From the NCBI RefSeq assembly GCF_003858535.1, contig NZ_RQTJ01000019.1, forward strand, positions 1-45,446: a stretch of DNA of 45,446 nt, in the 5' to 3' direction. This document shows positions 18,602 to 25,731 of this stretch, piece by piece (position 1 is the stretch's first letter; every line of letters starts with the position of its first letter). The position numbers were made by a program, and so were the translations under genes. Source of the DNA: Paenimyroides viscosum (GTDB taxonomy: Bacteria; Bacteroidota; Bacteroidia; Flavobacteriales; Flavobacteriaceae). The notes beneath the pieces are model-generated. The model searched no databases. It was given only the letters and a program-made list of their open reading frames with translations, and had not been told where the DNA came from.

Positions 18602-18953
18602 TTTAAGCATTCTATCGCCAGTATCCGCCTTAACTATGGTTTTCTTGGTGCAAAATTATTGCAAGTCGATTTTATTAAAAATTAATTTAGGTTTCACTTC
18701 ATAAGAATTTATACGGTACTGCTGCATTTGTAACAGTCATAATTTTTGTAAAAAATTCCGCCGGTTCCAACCTTGCATTTCCTTCAACTTCTAATTCGCA
18801 GATGCTCCGAAATTAATTTACCGTTTCGTAAACCGTGTATCGGTCCATTAAAAAATGGAGCAGCTAAACGGTTTGCTTGCCTTTATTAAAATCTCCGTAT
18901 GCAATCTTATCATTTGGCACAGAAAAGCCATAAGCGACCACTCACGAAGAATG
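18602..18953 (+). promoter_or_regulatory. Conserved noncoding leader, copy 2
   Basis: Same ordered islands as 1187-1531: TATGGTTTTCTTG (18635), a TCGCAGA block (18796), and the terminal block 18917-18953 ending CACGAAGAATG with one mismatch in about 37 bases. The ATG at its end opens only a 10-codon frame here, which shows that this ATG is not the main start. The true gene begins at 18988. Between 18445 and 18601 I see nothing besides A+T-rich sequence. Confidence 0.6.
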
Positions 18954-18987
18954 TTCAATATAAAACAACAACACAAAAATTAGAATC

Positions 18988-19299
18988 ATGAAAAATCTAA
19001 AAAATAGTTCCGATGCTTTACAGACCGATCAAAAAGCTACAGAAAAAGACCAAGCTCTTGCTTCAAAGAATAGTTCGTTTTTTGAAAAGACAATTAATAA
19101 AGCAAAAAAAGATGTAGTAGGTAAAATAACTTTTTACGATTCGGGAGAAATTATGATTTATGAAACTAAAGAAGATTATATTAAAGCTATAAAAGCAGAA
19201 TTATACTGTAATCCTTTCGGTTTTAAACCTCAAACGTTGATAAAAGACACCGAATTTCATAAAAAAGTTGAAGACCTTATAAGAGCAGAGTTTGAATAG
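18988..19299 (+). CDS. Hypothetical protein sharing the ardC-type leader
   Basis: A 103-residue protein with a polar, Lys/Gln/Ser-rich N-terminus (LKNSSDALQTDQKATEKDQ) that resembles the N-terminal tail of the ArdC protein at 1571 in composition and in pieces such as KDQALASKN versus KSQAQTTKN. The rest holds VVGKITFYDSGEIMIYETKEDY, a likely beta-hairpin, and a helical C-terminus. I recognise no family. Sharing the leader with ardC and lying next to the mobilization genes, it is a candidate for an anti-defence or early-transfer protein; this is inference from position. Confidence 0.6.
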   Translation: MKNLKNSSDALQTDQKATEKDQALASKNSSFFEKTINKAKKDVVGKITFYDSGEIMIYETKEDYIKAIKAELYCNPFGFKPQTLIKDTEFHKKVEDLIRAEFE

Positions 19300-19370
19300 A
19301 ATATCAATAACAAATTAATTACTAAAAGTAACAAATTAGAAAAGTATTAGATAATATAATTATTCAATGT

Positions 19371-19402
19371 AAAAAAAAAACACTCGACCGAGTGTTTTTT
19401 TT
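19371..19402. terminator. Bidirectional terminator
   Basis: Stem ACACTCG / CGAGTGT (19380-19395) flanked by runs of A on the left and T on the right. It ends both the rightward gene at 18988 and the leftward gene at 19402. Confidence 0.8.
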
Positions 19403-19590
19403 TACATAAAATCAAGAATTTCTTTCTTCATTTTTGTTGAAAATTTTAAATTATTTTCTTTCAAAAGATCCTTATCAATGGATTCAATTTCTTTGATAAG
19501 TGGTTTTAAATTTTCATCATTTAAGGCTTCTAATTGTGTTTGAACCTTGTACAATCTCAATGAAATTTTCTTTACATTTTTTTCTTCCAT
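19402..19590 (-). CDS. Hypothetical 62-residue helical protein (intact copy)
   Basis: Charged, all-helical small protein (MEEKNVKKISLRLYKVQTQ, then LKPLIKEIESIDKDLLKEN). It lacks cysteines and membrane segments. A second, broken copy lies at 18256-18444, so the pair brackets the leader-bearing gene at 18988. The two copies differ mainly in the 3' third. Repeated small helical proteins are often regulators or antitoxins, but nothing identifies this one. Confidence 0.6.
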   Translation of the reverse strand: MEEKNVKKISLRLYKVQTQLEALNDENLKPLIKEIESIDKDLLKENNLKFSTKMKKEILDFM

Positions 19591-19715
19591 AGCTTATAAA
19601 AAAATTTAATGTTATTTAAAATGATTTCTAAAAATACAAAATTTAATTGTTTGACACAATTGCTGTACCGATAGAAATGACGTATTGTAAATATATGTTC
19701 AATCAGGGGCTAAAG

Positions 19716-19805
19716 TTATAGTGTATGTTTAGCGAGAGGATACGGGGCAAAATTGCCCCGTAATTAATAATTTATTGAAAATCAATAAAATAACATACAC
19801 TATAA
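19716..19805. other. Cloverleaf-like structure, candidate origin of transfer (oriT)
   Basis: An outer perfect 14-base inverted repeat, TTATAGTGTATGTT (19716-19729) and AACATACACTATAA (19792-19805), encloses two perfect hairpins: TACGGGGCAA / TTGCCCCGTA (19741-19762, 2-base loop) and TTTATTGA / TCAATAAA (19771-19789, 3-base loop). It lies 82 bases before the mobilization protein gene, the classical oriT position. G+C-rich arms stand out in an A+T-rich spacer (19591-19887). The nick site cannot be placed. A regulatory RNA element for the mob operon is the alternative. Confidence 0.55.
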
Positions 19806-19887
19806 AGTAATTTGTAAACAAATATGTAACTTAATTTGTTTATTAGATTGAAAATTAATAATTTAACTGTATTAAAATCTGTAACTT

Positions 19888-20451
19888 ATGTCTAATGTTG
19901 TTCGTATTGATGTTTCTACAAAGTTAAAGCTTGATCAGTTAAAAGAAAATTATAGCATCAAAACTTTTGCGGAAGTTGTAGAAAAAATGACTTCTTTTAT
20001 TATAGATAATAAATTCGATTTGAATCGAAATTATACTGAAGATTGGCACAATGTAATTGAAAAGTCTAATGACAAAACATTGAAAAGAATTGAAGATGTA
20101 ATTCGAATTATTCGGAATATTGAAAAGGAATCTGTTATCCCAATTCGCAATCAAGTTTATGACATGTATCACAATAATGATGCGAATTTTAAAGCTGATG
20201 TTATTGATGAAGTTAAGAAAGATATTGAAGTAAATAGTTCTACTGAAACTGATATTGAAAAATATAAAATCGAATTAGCACAGGTTAAAAAAAGTCGTGA
20301 TTTATATTTCAATGAATTAAATAATTTACGTCCATTAGTCAATGAAATTTTAAATTCTATTACTACTAAATCTGGACTGATGGGAACGAAAGTAGAAACA
20401 AATATTTCACCAGAAAGATTAACTGAACTAAAACAATTAATCAATAAATAA
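19888..20451 (+). CDS. Mobilization accessory protein (BfmA/BtgA-like)
   Basis: A 187-residue protein with an N-terminus like a ribbon-helix-helix DNA-binding domain (NVVRIDVSTKLKLDQLKENY, then FAEVVEKMTSFII) and a long coiled-coil C-terminal part (IEKYKIELAQVKKSRDLYFNELNNL). In Bacteroidota plasmids such a protein directly precedes the relaxase and helps it to bind oriT. It overlaps the relaxase gene by one base (TAATG at 20449-20453), so the pair is translated together. The assignment rests on size, layout and neighbours. Confidence 0.7.
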   Translation: MSNVVRIDVSTKLKLDQLKENYSIKTFAEVVEKMTSFIIDNKFDLNRNYTEDWHNVIEKSNDKTLKRIEDVIRIIRNIEKESVIPIRNQVYDMYHNNDANFKADVIDEVKKDIEVNSSTETDIEKYKIELAQVKKSRDLYFNELNNLRPLVNEILNSITTKSGLMGTKVETNISPERLTELKQLINK

Positions 20452-21608
20452 TGTATATCAATTTTACTCCACATAAAGCAAACGTGAATAATTCAAACGC
20501 TTCTTCTTGTGCGAATATTTTTGAATATTTAGAAAAAGAAGAACAAGGATTTGTTCAAGAGGAATCTATTTTCAAAGATGAAAATAAAGAATCAATTGGT
20601 TTTTTTGATCAACAAAATATCAATATTCCTAAAGATACAGTGATTGAAAATATTGATAATAATAGAGGTAAAAGAGGAATAAAAGAATCAAACTTTTACA
20701 TGATAAATATTTCTCCTTCTTATTTAGAACAGAAACATCTTTTAAAAAGAATTGATCAGTTTTTAGAGGATAAAATGAAGAATGAAAAAATCAAATTATC
20801 TGACAAAGATTTAGCAAATGTACGTGATGTTATGATGCGTGATATGCTTATGAATTATAGTAGAGAGGTCATGAAGGAATATGCTAAAAACTTTGATCGT
20901 GAAATTAATGGAAAGAAAATTACTGATGAAAATTTAATGTATTACGGTCGAGTTGAAACGCAACGTACGTACAATTTTAAAGACAGTCAAGTTTTAGTAA
21001 ATAAAAAACTTTTTAAAAAAATTGAGAAGACCAAAGATGTAAATCGAATAAAAATTTTACAAGAATCTTTATATAAAGATTATTTCTCTGGAGAAGTAAT
21101 CAAAGAAGGAGTTGCTAAAGGAGGAGTTAATTATCATGTGCATATTGTTGTTTCTCGACATGATAGAACGAATGATCCTCGCAGTAAAATAAGTTTGTCA
21201 CCAATGAGTAAATATCGTGAACAAAACTCGCAACTCAATAATCAAAAGAATAAAACAATAGGTTTTAACAGAGATGCTTTTTTTCAAAATGCTGAAAAAA
21301 CTTTTGATGATTTTTTTAATTATAATCGAGATTATTCTAAATCGTATGAAGCGATGAAGAAAAATGCTAATACAAAAGGATTCCGAGAAAATAATAAAAA
21401 TGGAATTGTAAAAAATGTGAAAAAAGAATTGAGTAGGTATGTAGGAATACCTATTTCAAATCCATCACATATATTGAAAATGCAGCTGTCACAAAATTTA
21501 GGAATGAATATTCCTACGCATTTGAGTATACCAACTAATCCAGCACAGTTAACACTTAAAGTTGCCAAAACTGTAGCTAAAACTATTGAAAAAGGTTACG
21601 GAATGTAA
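20451..21608 (+). CDS. Relaxase / mobilization nuclease (MobB-like, DUF5712 type)
   Basis: A 385-residue protein with the histidine metal-binding motif of relaxases, YHVHIVVSRHD (His229, His231, His238), after VAKGGVN. Early conserved residues include FTPHKANVNNSNASSCANIFEYLEKEE, typical of Bacteroidota mobilization relaxases next to a MobC/TraG-type coupling protein. It would nick one strand at oriT and pilot it into the recipient; Tyr residues near the N-terminus (FEYLEK, NFYMINISPSY) are candidate nucleophiles. It is 12 bases upstream of the coupling-protein gene. Confidence 0.8.
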   Translation: MYINFTPHKANVNNSNASSCANIFEYLEKEEQGFVQEESIFKDENKESIGFFDQQNINIPKDTVIENIDNNRGKRGIKESNFYMINISPSYLEQKHLLKRIDQFLEDKMKNEKIKLSDKDLANVRDVMMRDMLMNYSREVMKEYAKNFDREINGKKITDENLMYYGRVETQRTYNFKDSQVLVNKKLFKKIEKTKDVNRIKILQESLYKDYFSGEVIKEGVAKGGVNYHVHIVVSRHDRTNDPRSKISLSPMSKYREQNSQLNNQKNKTIGFNRDAFFQNAEKTFDDFFNYNRDYSKSYEAMKKNANTKGFRENNKNGIVKNVKKELSRYVGIPISNPSHILKMQLSQNLGMNIPTHLSIPTNPAQLTLKVAKTVAKTIEKGYGM

Positions 21609-21620
21609 ATTACTATTGCT

Positions 21621-23237
21621 ATGAATTTATTTACTGAATTAACTACCGAAAACAAATTAATCGTTTTAGTAATGATTGCATTTTCATTACTGGGTTTTAT
21701 TTTTCTTTTTCGTAAAGGGATGATAAATCGGATTATTGGAATCTTAATTACTATTGGAATTATAAGTCTATACTTTTATTTTTTTAAAGGAAATAATCTG
21801 TTTATCGCTTTATTATTAGTACCGCCTTTTATTATAGGATTATTGACTTCATTCTTTAAATCAAAACCAAAAGAACCAAACCCTAGAGAAGTTCATTTTC
21901 CTGCAAATCGAAAAAATATTTTTATTCCTAATGTGAATACAGGAGTGTTTATCGTGGCAGGTGCAGGATCTGGAAAAACAGAAAGTCCTATTTATTATTT
22001 AATGAAACATTTCGCTGAACATCAATTTACAGGAGTAATCTATGATTATAAAAATGGAGAACTTTCTGAAATTGCTTTCGGACTTTTTGGCGATCGTTTA
22101 AAACCAATTGCGTTACACAATGTAGATTATTCTTATCGGATCAATCCTATTGCTCCACAATATATCGAAAATGAAGTAGATATTGAAAATATTTCAAAAT
22201 CTATTTTAGTGAATCTGAAAGGCAAGGATGAAAAGGAGGATTTCTTTTATTCAGCCGGTGCCGGGCTATTTGCGGCTATTATTTTGAAACTTCGCACGTA
22301 TCACCCAGATATGTGTACTTTACCACATGCAGTAGCGTTTTTTTTAAGTTTAGAAGAGTTATTGAATGCACAGGATGAAGATAATCCACAACCTTTCAAA
22401 CCATTAGTAGATTGGTTAAAAACCGACCCAAGAGTTATGAGTCAGGCATCTGCCTTTTTAATGGGAATACAATCAACCCGACAAACAGCTGCCGTATTAG
22501 CTTCATTAGCTTCTTTGTTGCGAAAGATTGTCAATCTTGAAGCCTTTTATATTTTATCTGGGAATGAAATTGATTTGAATGTCAACGATCCTGAGATTGA
22601 TATTGTACTGTCGGTTATCAATGAACCTAAAAATGCGACCGCTTTAACGCCACTTTTGGCGGCTATATTACAAACCACAACTTCGCAGATGATGCAGAGA
22701 AATAGAAAGCAAAGTTTTGTTTTATTAGATGAAGCACCTACGGTTAAATTACTGAACATGGCAAAAATTCCTGCTACCATGAGAAGTTTTGGTGTAAGTA
22801 CCGTGTATGCTATCCAAGATATTTCACAAGGTTACGTACAATATGGGCGTGATGATTTTCGAGAGATTACCTCCAATTTAGGAACTCAGATTTTGGGTAA
22901 ATCAAATGATCCAGATACAGCGAAATTTAATGAGCAGTACTTTGAACTCGTTAAGGAAAAGCAAGTTTCTAAAAACTTAAAAGGAGGATCAGACTTGTTT
23001 GGTTCTACTAATTCTCGAACCATTTCCCAAAGAGAAGTTTCTAAAGTCCGGGCGTATGAATTTACGCAATTTAAAGTAGGGCAATTTGCATTTATTAGTG
23101 GTGGCAAATCACAAGTGATACAATTCAAGAAGGCAGCTATTAATAAACCTCATTTAAACCGAGTACGAACGGTTTCTAAGGAAGATTTAGAATTGCATTT
23201 TCAAAAGATATTTGATGATGTGAGGACGTTGTTTTAA
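21621..23237 (+). CDS. Type IV coupling protein (VirD4/TraG-type ATPase)
   Basis: A 538-residue coupling protein. Two or three N-terminal membrane segments (LIVLVMIAFSLLGFIFLF, IIGILITIGIISLYFYFF, LFIALLLVPPFIIGLLTSFF) are followed by Walker A GAGSGKTES (about residue 115) and Walker B FVLLDEAPTV (about 366). It links the relaxase-DNA complex to the T4SS channel and pumps DNA. Its partners are the relaxase just upstream and the tra operon 4.5 kb downstream, the two being separated by the cassette-like region. It is full length for the Bacteroidota MobC type. Confidence 0.93.
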   Translation: MNLFTELTTENKLIVLVMIAFSLLGFIFLFRKGMINRIIGILITIGIISLYFYFFKGNNLFIALLLVPPFIIGLLTSFFKSKPKEPNPREVHFPANRKNIFIPNVNTGVFIVAGAGSGKTESPIYYLMKHFAEHQFTGVIYDYKNGELSEIAFGLFGDRLKPIALHNVDYSYRINPIAPQYIENEVDIENISKSILVNLKGKDEKEDFFYSAGAGLFAAIILKLRTYHPDMCTLPHAVAFFLSLEELLNAQDEDNPQPFKPLVDWLKTDPRVMSQASAFLMGIQSTRQTAAVLASLASLLRKIVNLEAFYILSGNEIDLNVNDPEIDIVLSVINEPKNATALTPLLAAILQTTTSQMMQRNRKQSFVLLDEAPTVKLLNMAKIPATMRSFGVSTVYAIQDISQGYVQYGRDDFREITSNLGTQILGKSNDPDTAKFNEQYFELVKEKQVSKNLKGGSDLFGSTNSRTISQREVSKVRAYEFTQFKVGQFAFISGGKSQVIQFKKAAINKPHLNRVRTVSKEDLELHFQKIFDDVRTLF

Positions 23238-23244
23238 GAGGGAG

Positions 23245-23274
23245 CAAAAAAGCAGTAATCGTAAAATTACTGCT
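23245..23274 (-). terminator. Leftward terminator AGCAGTAAT/ATTACTGCT, copy 1
   Basis: Stem arms at 23251-23259 and 23266-23274; on the minus strand it is followed by TTTTTTGC. It ends leftward cassette transcripts before they run antisense into the coupling-protein gene. A near-identical hairpin with the same neighbour TTTAAGATATAC lies at 25554-25577. Confidence 0.7.
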
Positions 23275-23312
23275 TGTATATCTTAAAACTAAATACAAAT
23301 CTAATAGCGTGC

Positions 23313-23426
23313 CGAAGGGTTCAACGGGCTTTACTTCATGGTTTATTATTTGTTTTAGTATTCAGTGATTTTCAATTTATCTCTTGTCTTCCAGACAAGA
23401 CGAAAGCTTAGTTATTAGCTGCAGTA
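23313..23426 (-). repeat. attC-like site after the relic gene
   Basis: On the minus strand: TACTGCAGCTAAT (23414-23426, directly after a stop codon), then AACTAAGCTTTCG, the hairpin TCTTGTCT-GGA-AGACAAGA, an insert of about 47 bases that is also present in the site at 26737, and AAAGCCCG|TTGAAC (GTTGAAC at 23319-23325). The layout and the GCTTTC...AAAGC pairing match the other three sites in this region. Confidence 0.6.
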
Positions 23427-23576
23427 TTATTTATCCTGATTTGCTTTACGTATTATATTTTCAATGAATTTTGTTTGCTCCGCCTTGCGTTGTATTTCTC
23501 TTTCGTGTAATGTTTTTAAAATATATTTCAAATTAGAAATTGCGGAGTTTCTCATTTCAAAATCATACTGAGTATC
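23427..23576 (-). pseudogene. 3' remnant of a cassette-like gene
   Basis: An open frame on the minus strand enters from an upstream stop and ends at 23427; from its only ATG (23555) it gives 42 residues (MRNSAISNLKYILKTLHERE, then IQRKAEQTKFIENII). Its stop codon touches an attC-like site exactly as for the intact genes, but no start site of the GTTRnnnGCAA form lies upstream and the hairpin site of the next cassette begins about 20 bases before the frame. It looks like the tail of a gene whose front was lost. The product, if made, is helical and basic. Confidence 0.45.
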
Positions 23577-23595
23577 AAAAATTTAAGCTTCCTAA

Positions 23596-23664
23596 GGTTG
23601 CGTTCAACGGGCTTTCATCTCTTGTCTTTCAGACAAGACGAAAGCTTAGCTATTATGGACAGTT
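23596..23664 (-). repeat. attC-like site after the caspase gene (69 bp)
   Basis: On the minus strand: AACTGTCCATAAT (23652-23664, 2 bases from the caspase stop), AGCTAA, then a nested stem GCTTTC-G-TCTTGTCT-GAA-AGACAAGA-GAT-GAAAGC, then CCG|TTGAACGCAACC. When joined to TTATGGGCAATT from the start site at 25355, the two ends pair in 10 of 12 positions. Size and shape match integron attC sites well. Confidence 0.65.
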
Positions 23665-23666
23665 AT

Positions 23667-24398
23667 TTAAAATTTACTTACAGCTATTGGAAAATTGGTA
23701 CTTCCATCACTCACTGGCCATTGATTTACACCGAATTCGTCACTTGCTTTAACAAATGTACTTGGAAGTACTAATCTCATTAATTCGTCTGCTGGTAAAA
23801 TTGCACAATGTCTTGAAGAATCAAGATGCCAATTCATTGCATGTTGTAAAAACATTTTGGAAAATATGAAATTGTATGCTTCTTCTCCTAGTTTACAAGC
23901 ATAACAAACCATTAAACCATTTTGACATCTTTTTATATGACTTTCATAAATCTCTCTGGATTCTTCTATAGTTAATGGATTTCTGAAAATTCCACCATTT
24001 TCAAACGCTGGAATTTTATCAGCCAAATCAACTATTGGCACTGATTGTGCTAGAACTCTACAACTTTCAAGTATAATAATTTGTTTATCACAATTTAATA
24101 TAAATTGTCCCGCTTTTACTATTTCATTTTCATTTAATTCAAATAGTTGATTGTCATTTTGATTTGCACCATGACCAATATATACTATGATTCCGTAGTC
24201 TAATTTTTCAGATGATAATTTCTCTTTTAATTCTATGTGAGTAGGTTCATCCATATATTCTATTTCATTGATGTAATAACCTCCGCCTGCTGTACTTTTA
24301 AAAAACTCCGAAAACCACTCACAAAATTGTCTGTCAATGGTTCTTTCTCTTTCTGTTTTTGAGTAGCCTTTAATTATATAAACTTTTCTATTCATCAA
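23667..24398 (-). CDS. Caspase-like cysteine peptidase
   Basis: A 243-residue protein with the caspase/metacaspase-fold catalytic dyad: His76 in IIVYIGHGANQ and Cys113 in IIILESCRVLAQ, each after a hydrophobic strand as in clan CD peptidases. The N-terminus (NRKVYIIKGYSKTERERT) is the first strand. No extra domain is fused. The start could be Met1 or Met2. It begins 22 bases after a membrane-protein gene on the same strand, and the two are probably co-transcribed. Bacterial caspase-like proteases often act in phage defence or cell suicide, cutting a partner when triggered; the membrane protein may be substrate or effector. That pairing is inference. Confidence 0.75.
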   Translation of the reverse strand: MMNRKVYIIKGYSKTERERTIDRQFCEWFSEFFKSTAGGGYYINEIEYMDEPTHIELKEKLSSEKLDYGIIVYIGHGANQNDNQLFELNENEIVKAGQFILNCDKQIIILESCRVLAQSVPIVDLADKIPAFENGGIFRNPLTIEESREIYESHIKRCQNGLMVCYACKLGEEAYNFIFSKMFLQHAMNWHLDSSRHCAILPADELMRLVLPSTFVKASDEFGVNQWPVSDGSTNFPIAVSKF

Positions 24399-24409
24399 TT
24401 TTGTAGTGT

Positions 24410-24422
24410 GTTATGGGCAGTT
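24410..24422 (-). other. Internal R''-like 13-mer between the membrane protein and the caspase gene
   Basis: GTTATGGGCAGTT on the plus strand, 12 of 13 identical to the start site at 25355-25367 in inverted orientation, and overlapping the stop codon of the membrane-protein gene. No hairpin body follows, since the caspase ATG is 12 bases away. It reads as the former 3' end of a single-gene cassette now fused to the caspase gene. Confidence 0.5.
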
Positions 24423-25335
24423 ATTTATTATTTTTTAGACTGTCTATTTGTTTTACAGCATCAGATTTTGTCTTTTTATTTATCATTGGAGTAGGTCTTG
24501 TTAAATGTTTATTAGAAGAGTTATTATTTTCTTTTTTAATCATACCATCCTTACCATAAAGATTATCATAGTTCTCTTTTGTGTTTTTTATTATTGATGA
24601 TATTCCTCCGTAAATTAGAATACCTATTAATATTCCGACAACCATTTTATTGTTTTTTAATTTATTTAAAACGTTATCGTATAAAGATTCCTTTTTGGAA
24701 TTGCTCAATAATTTGCCTTGTTCATATAGTTTTAATTCTTTAGAAATAGAGTCATTAAACTCAATAGTTAGTCTTTCCAAGATATCAAAATATTTATCTA
24801 AGTATTTTGAATCAATAAGTTCAGGCTTTGTTTCAACGCAATAGAAGTTTTTGTTCTCCTTTGTGTATGTTTCTAATTGCATTGTAAGAAAACTATATGC
24901 TGTTTCATTATACTTTTCTAAATGTGAATATTTTGTTCTTTCTGGTTTTTCAAAATATTCAGTTTCTTTTTTATTTACTTCCTTTAGAAATTCTTTATAT
25001 TTAATAGCATTCCATTGTTTGACTGTTTCAATAATTTCGTCTTTATTCACTTCTGAAAGACTATTTTCAGAAATATTGTCTTTTAATTCCTCAAAAAATG
25101 TAGTTATAGTTAATTGATTACTTGTATGAATTATTTGATTTGTTTCTTCTTTTAAGTTTTTAAACAAATTTAATATGTGATTAATTTGAAATTCTAAATT
25201 TTCTTTTTCCCAACCATATAAATCATCTGTTTCCTTTCTACTAAAATAAGAAGTGAATTCATATATTGATTTTCCTTCTTTAAATTCAATCAAATTATTT
25301 ATAGCCCAATTTTTTAGTGGAAAGAGAGGTTTCAT
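24421..25335 (-). CDS. Membrane-anchored helical protein paired with the caspase gene
   Basis: A 304-residue protein: about 230 soluble, mostly helical and charged residues (FKEGKSIYEFTSYFSRKE, then EIIETVKQWNAIKYKEFLK), one transmembrane helix at about 231-249 (MVVGILIGILIYGGISSII), and a 55-residue basic, Asn/Lys-rich tail. No enzymatic motif is visible. It precedes the caspase-like gene by 22 bases. Together they are bracketed by matched 13-base cassette sites (25355-25367 and 23652-23664), so they seem to move as one unit. Not recognised; a regulated membrane effector or sensor is a guess from layout. Confidence 0.65.
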   Translation of the reverse strand: MKPLFPLKNWAINNLIEFKEGKSIYEFTSYFSRKETDDLYGWEKENLEFQINHILNLFKNLKEETNQIIHTSNQLTITTFFEELKDNISENSLSEVNKDEIIETVKQWNAIKYKEFLKEVNKKETEYFEKPERTKYSHLEKYNETAYSFLTMQLETYTKENKNFYCVETKPELIDSKYLDKYFDILERLTIEFNDSISKELKLYEQGKLLSNSKKESLYDNVLNKLKNNKMVVGILIGILIYGGISSIIKNTKENYDNLYGKDGMIKKENNNSSNKHLTRPTPMINKKTKSDAVKQIDSLKNNK

Positions 25336-25354
25336 TTTCGATGCGTTTTTTTGT

Positions 25355-25367
25355 AATTGCCCATAAC
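25355..25367 (-). other. Cassette start site (R'-like) of the membrane protein-caspase unit
   Basis: On the minus strand GTTATGGGCAATT, 20 bases before the ATG at 25335. It matches 24410-24422 (12/13) and 23652-23664 (10/13) in inverted orientation. Confidence 0.6.
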
Positions 25368-25480
25368 TTATAAAGTAAACGAAACATTCTATTCTATTTC
25401 ATACCCATATAGCAAGATATGCGAATGTTTTTAATCTTTGTTTCGCTTTATATATTTCAAATATAAGTATTCTTTTAACA
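25363..25480 (-). repeat. Cassette-upstream repeat, copy 1
   Basis: About 115 bases alike to 27414-27532. Both run from ATAACTTATA through TTTCATACCCATATAG and GATATGCGAATGTTTTTA to TTTCAAATATAA. It adjoins a cassette start site in both places, like the fixed flank (attI-like) of an integration site. Internal arms AACATTC/GAATGTT can pair. I see no full -33/-7 promoter. Confidence 0.7.
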
Positions 25481-25544
25481 TCTTGATAAAAGGTATTTAA
25501 TAAATAAGATGTAAATCATCAGCAAAAAGTGGACAATTTTAGTC

Positions 25545-25577
25545 ACAAAAAAAAGCAGTAATTATAAAATTACTGCT
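25545..25577 (-). terminator. Leftward terminator AGCAGTAAT/ATTACTGCT, copy 2
   Basis: Arms at 25554-25562 and 25569-25577; the minus strand continues TTTTTTTTGTG. It repeats the hairpin at 23251-23274 and would end transcripts coming from 25732-27384. Confidence 0.75.
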
Positions 25578-25631
25578 CGTATATCTTAAAGCTGCACTTC
25601 GAAAACTCCATAATACGTAATAAGCTACTCC

Positions 25632-25727
25632 GGTTCCGTTCAACGGACTTTCATCTCTTGTCTTCCAGACAAGACGACTCGACCGAAGGGACAGAGCGAA
25701 GCTAAAGCTTAGTTATTATACGCTGGC
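25632..25727 (-). repeat. attC-like site after the 217-residue protein gene (96 bp)
   Basis: On the minus strand: GCCAGCGTATAAT (25715-25727), AACTAAGCTTTAGCTTCGCTC, a CCTTCGGTCGAGTCG arm, the hairpin TCTTGTCT-GGA-AGACAAGA, GATGAAAGTCCG|TTGAACGGAACC. Its first 12 bases pair with TTGTACGCAAGC from the start site of the same gene (26411-26423) in 9 or 10 positions. Confidence 0.6.
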
Positions 25728-25731
25728 TTAT

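Noticed and set aside
23313..23426. The TCTTGTCT/AGACAAGA hairpins as plain terminators
   Set aside because: They lack a T-run, recur at fixed places with conserved outer arms, and separate T-run terminators exist at 23251 and 25554.
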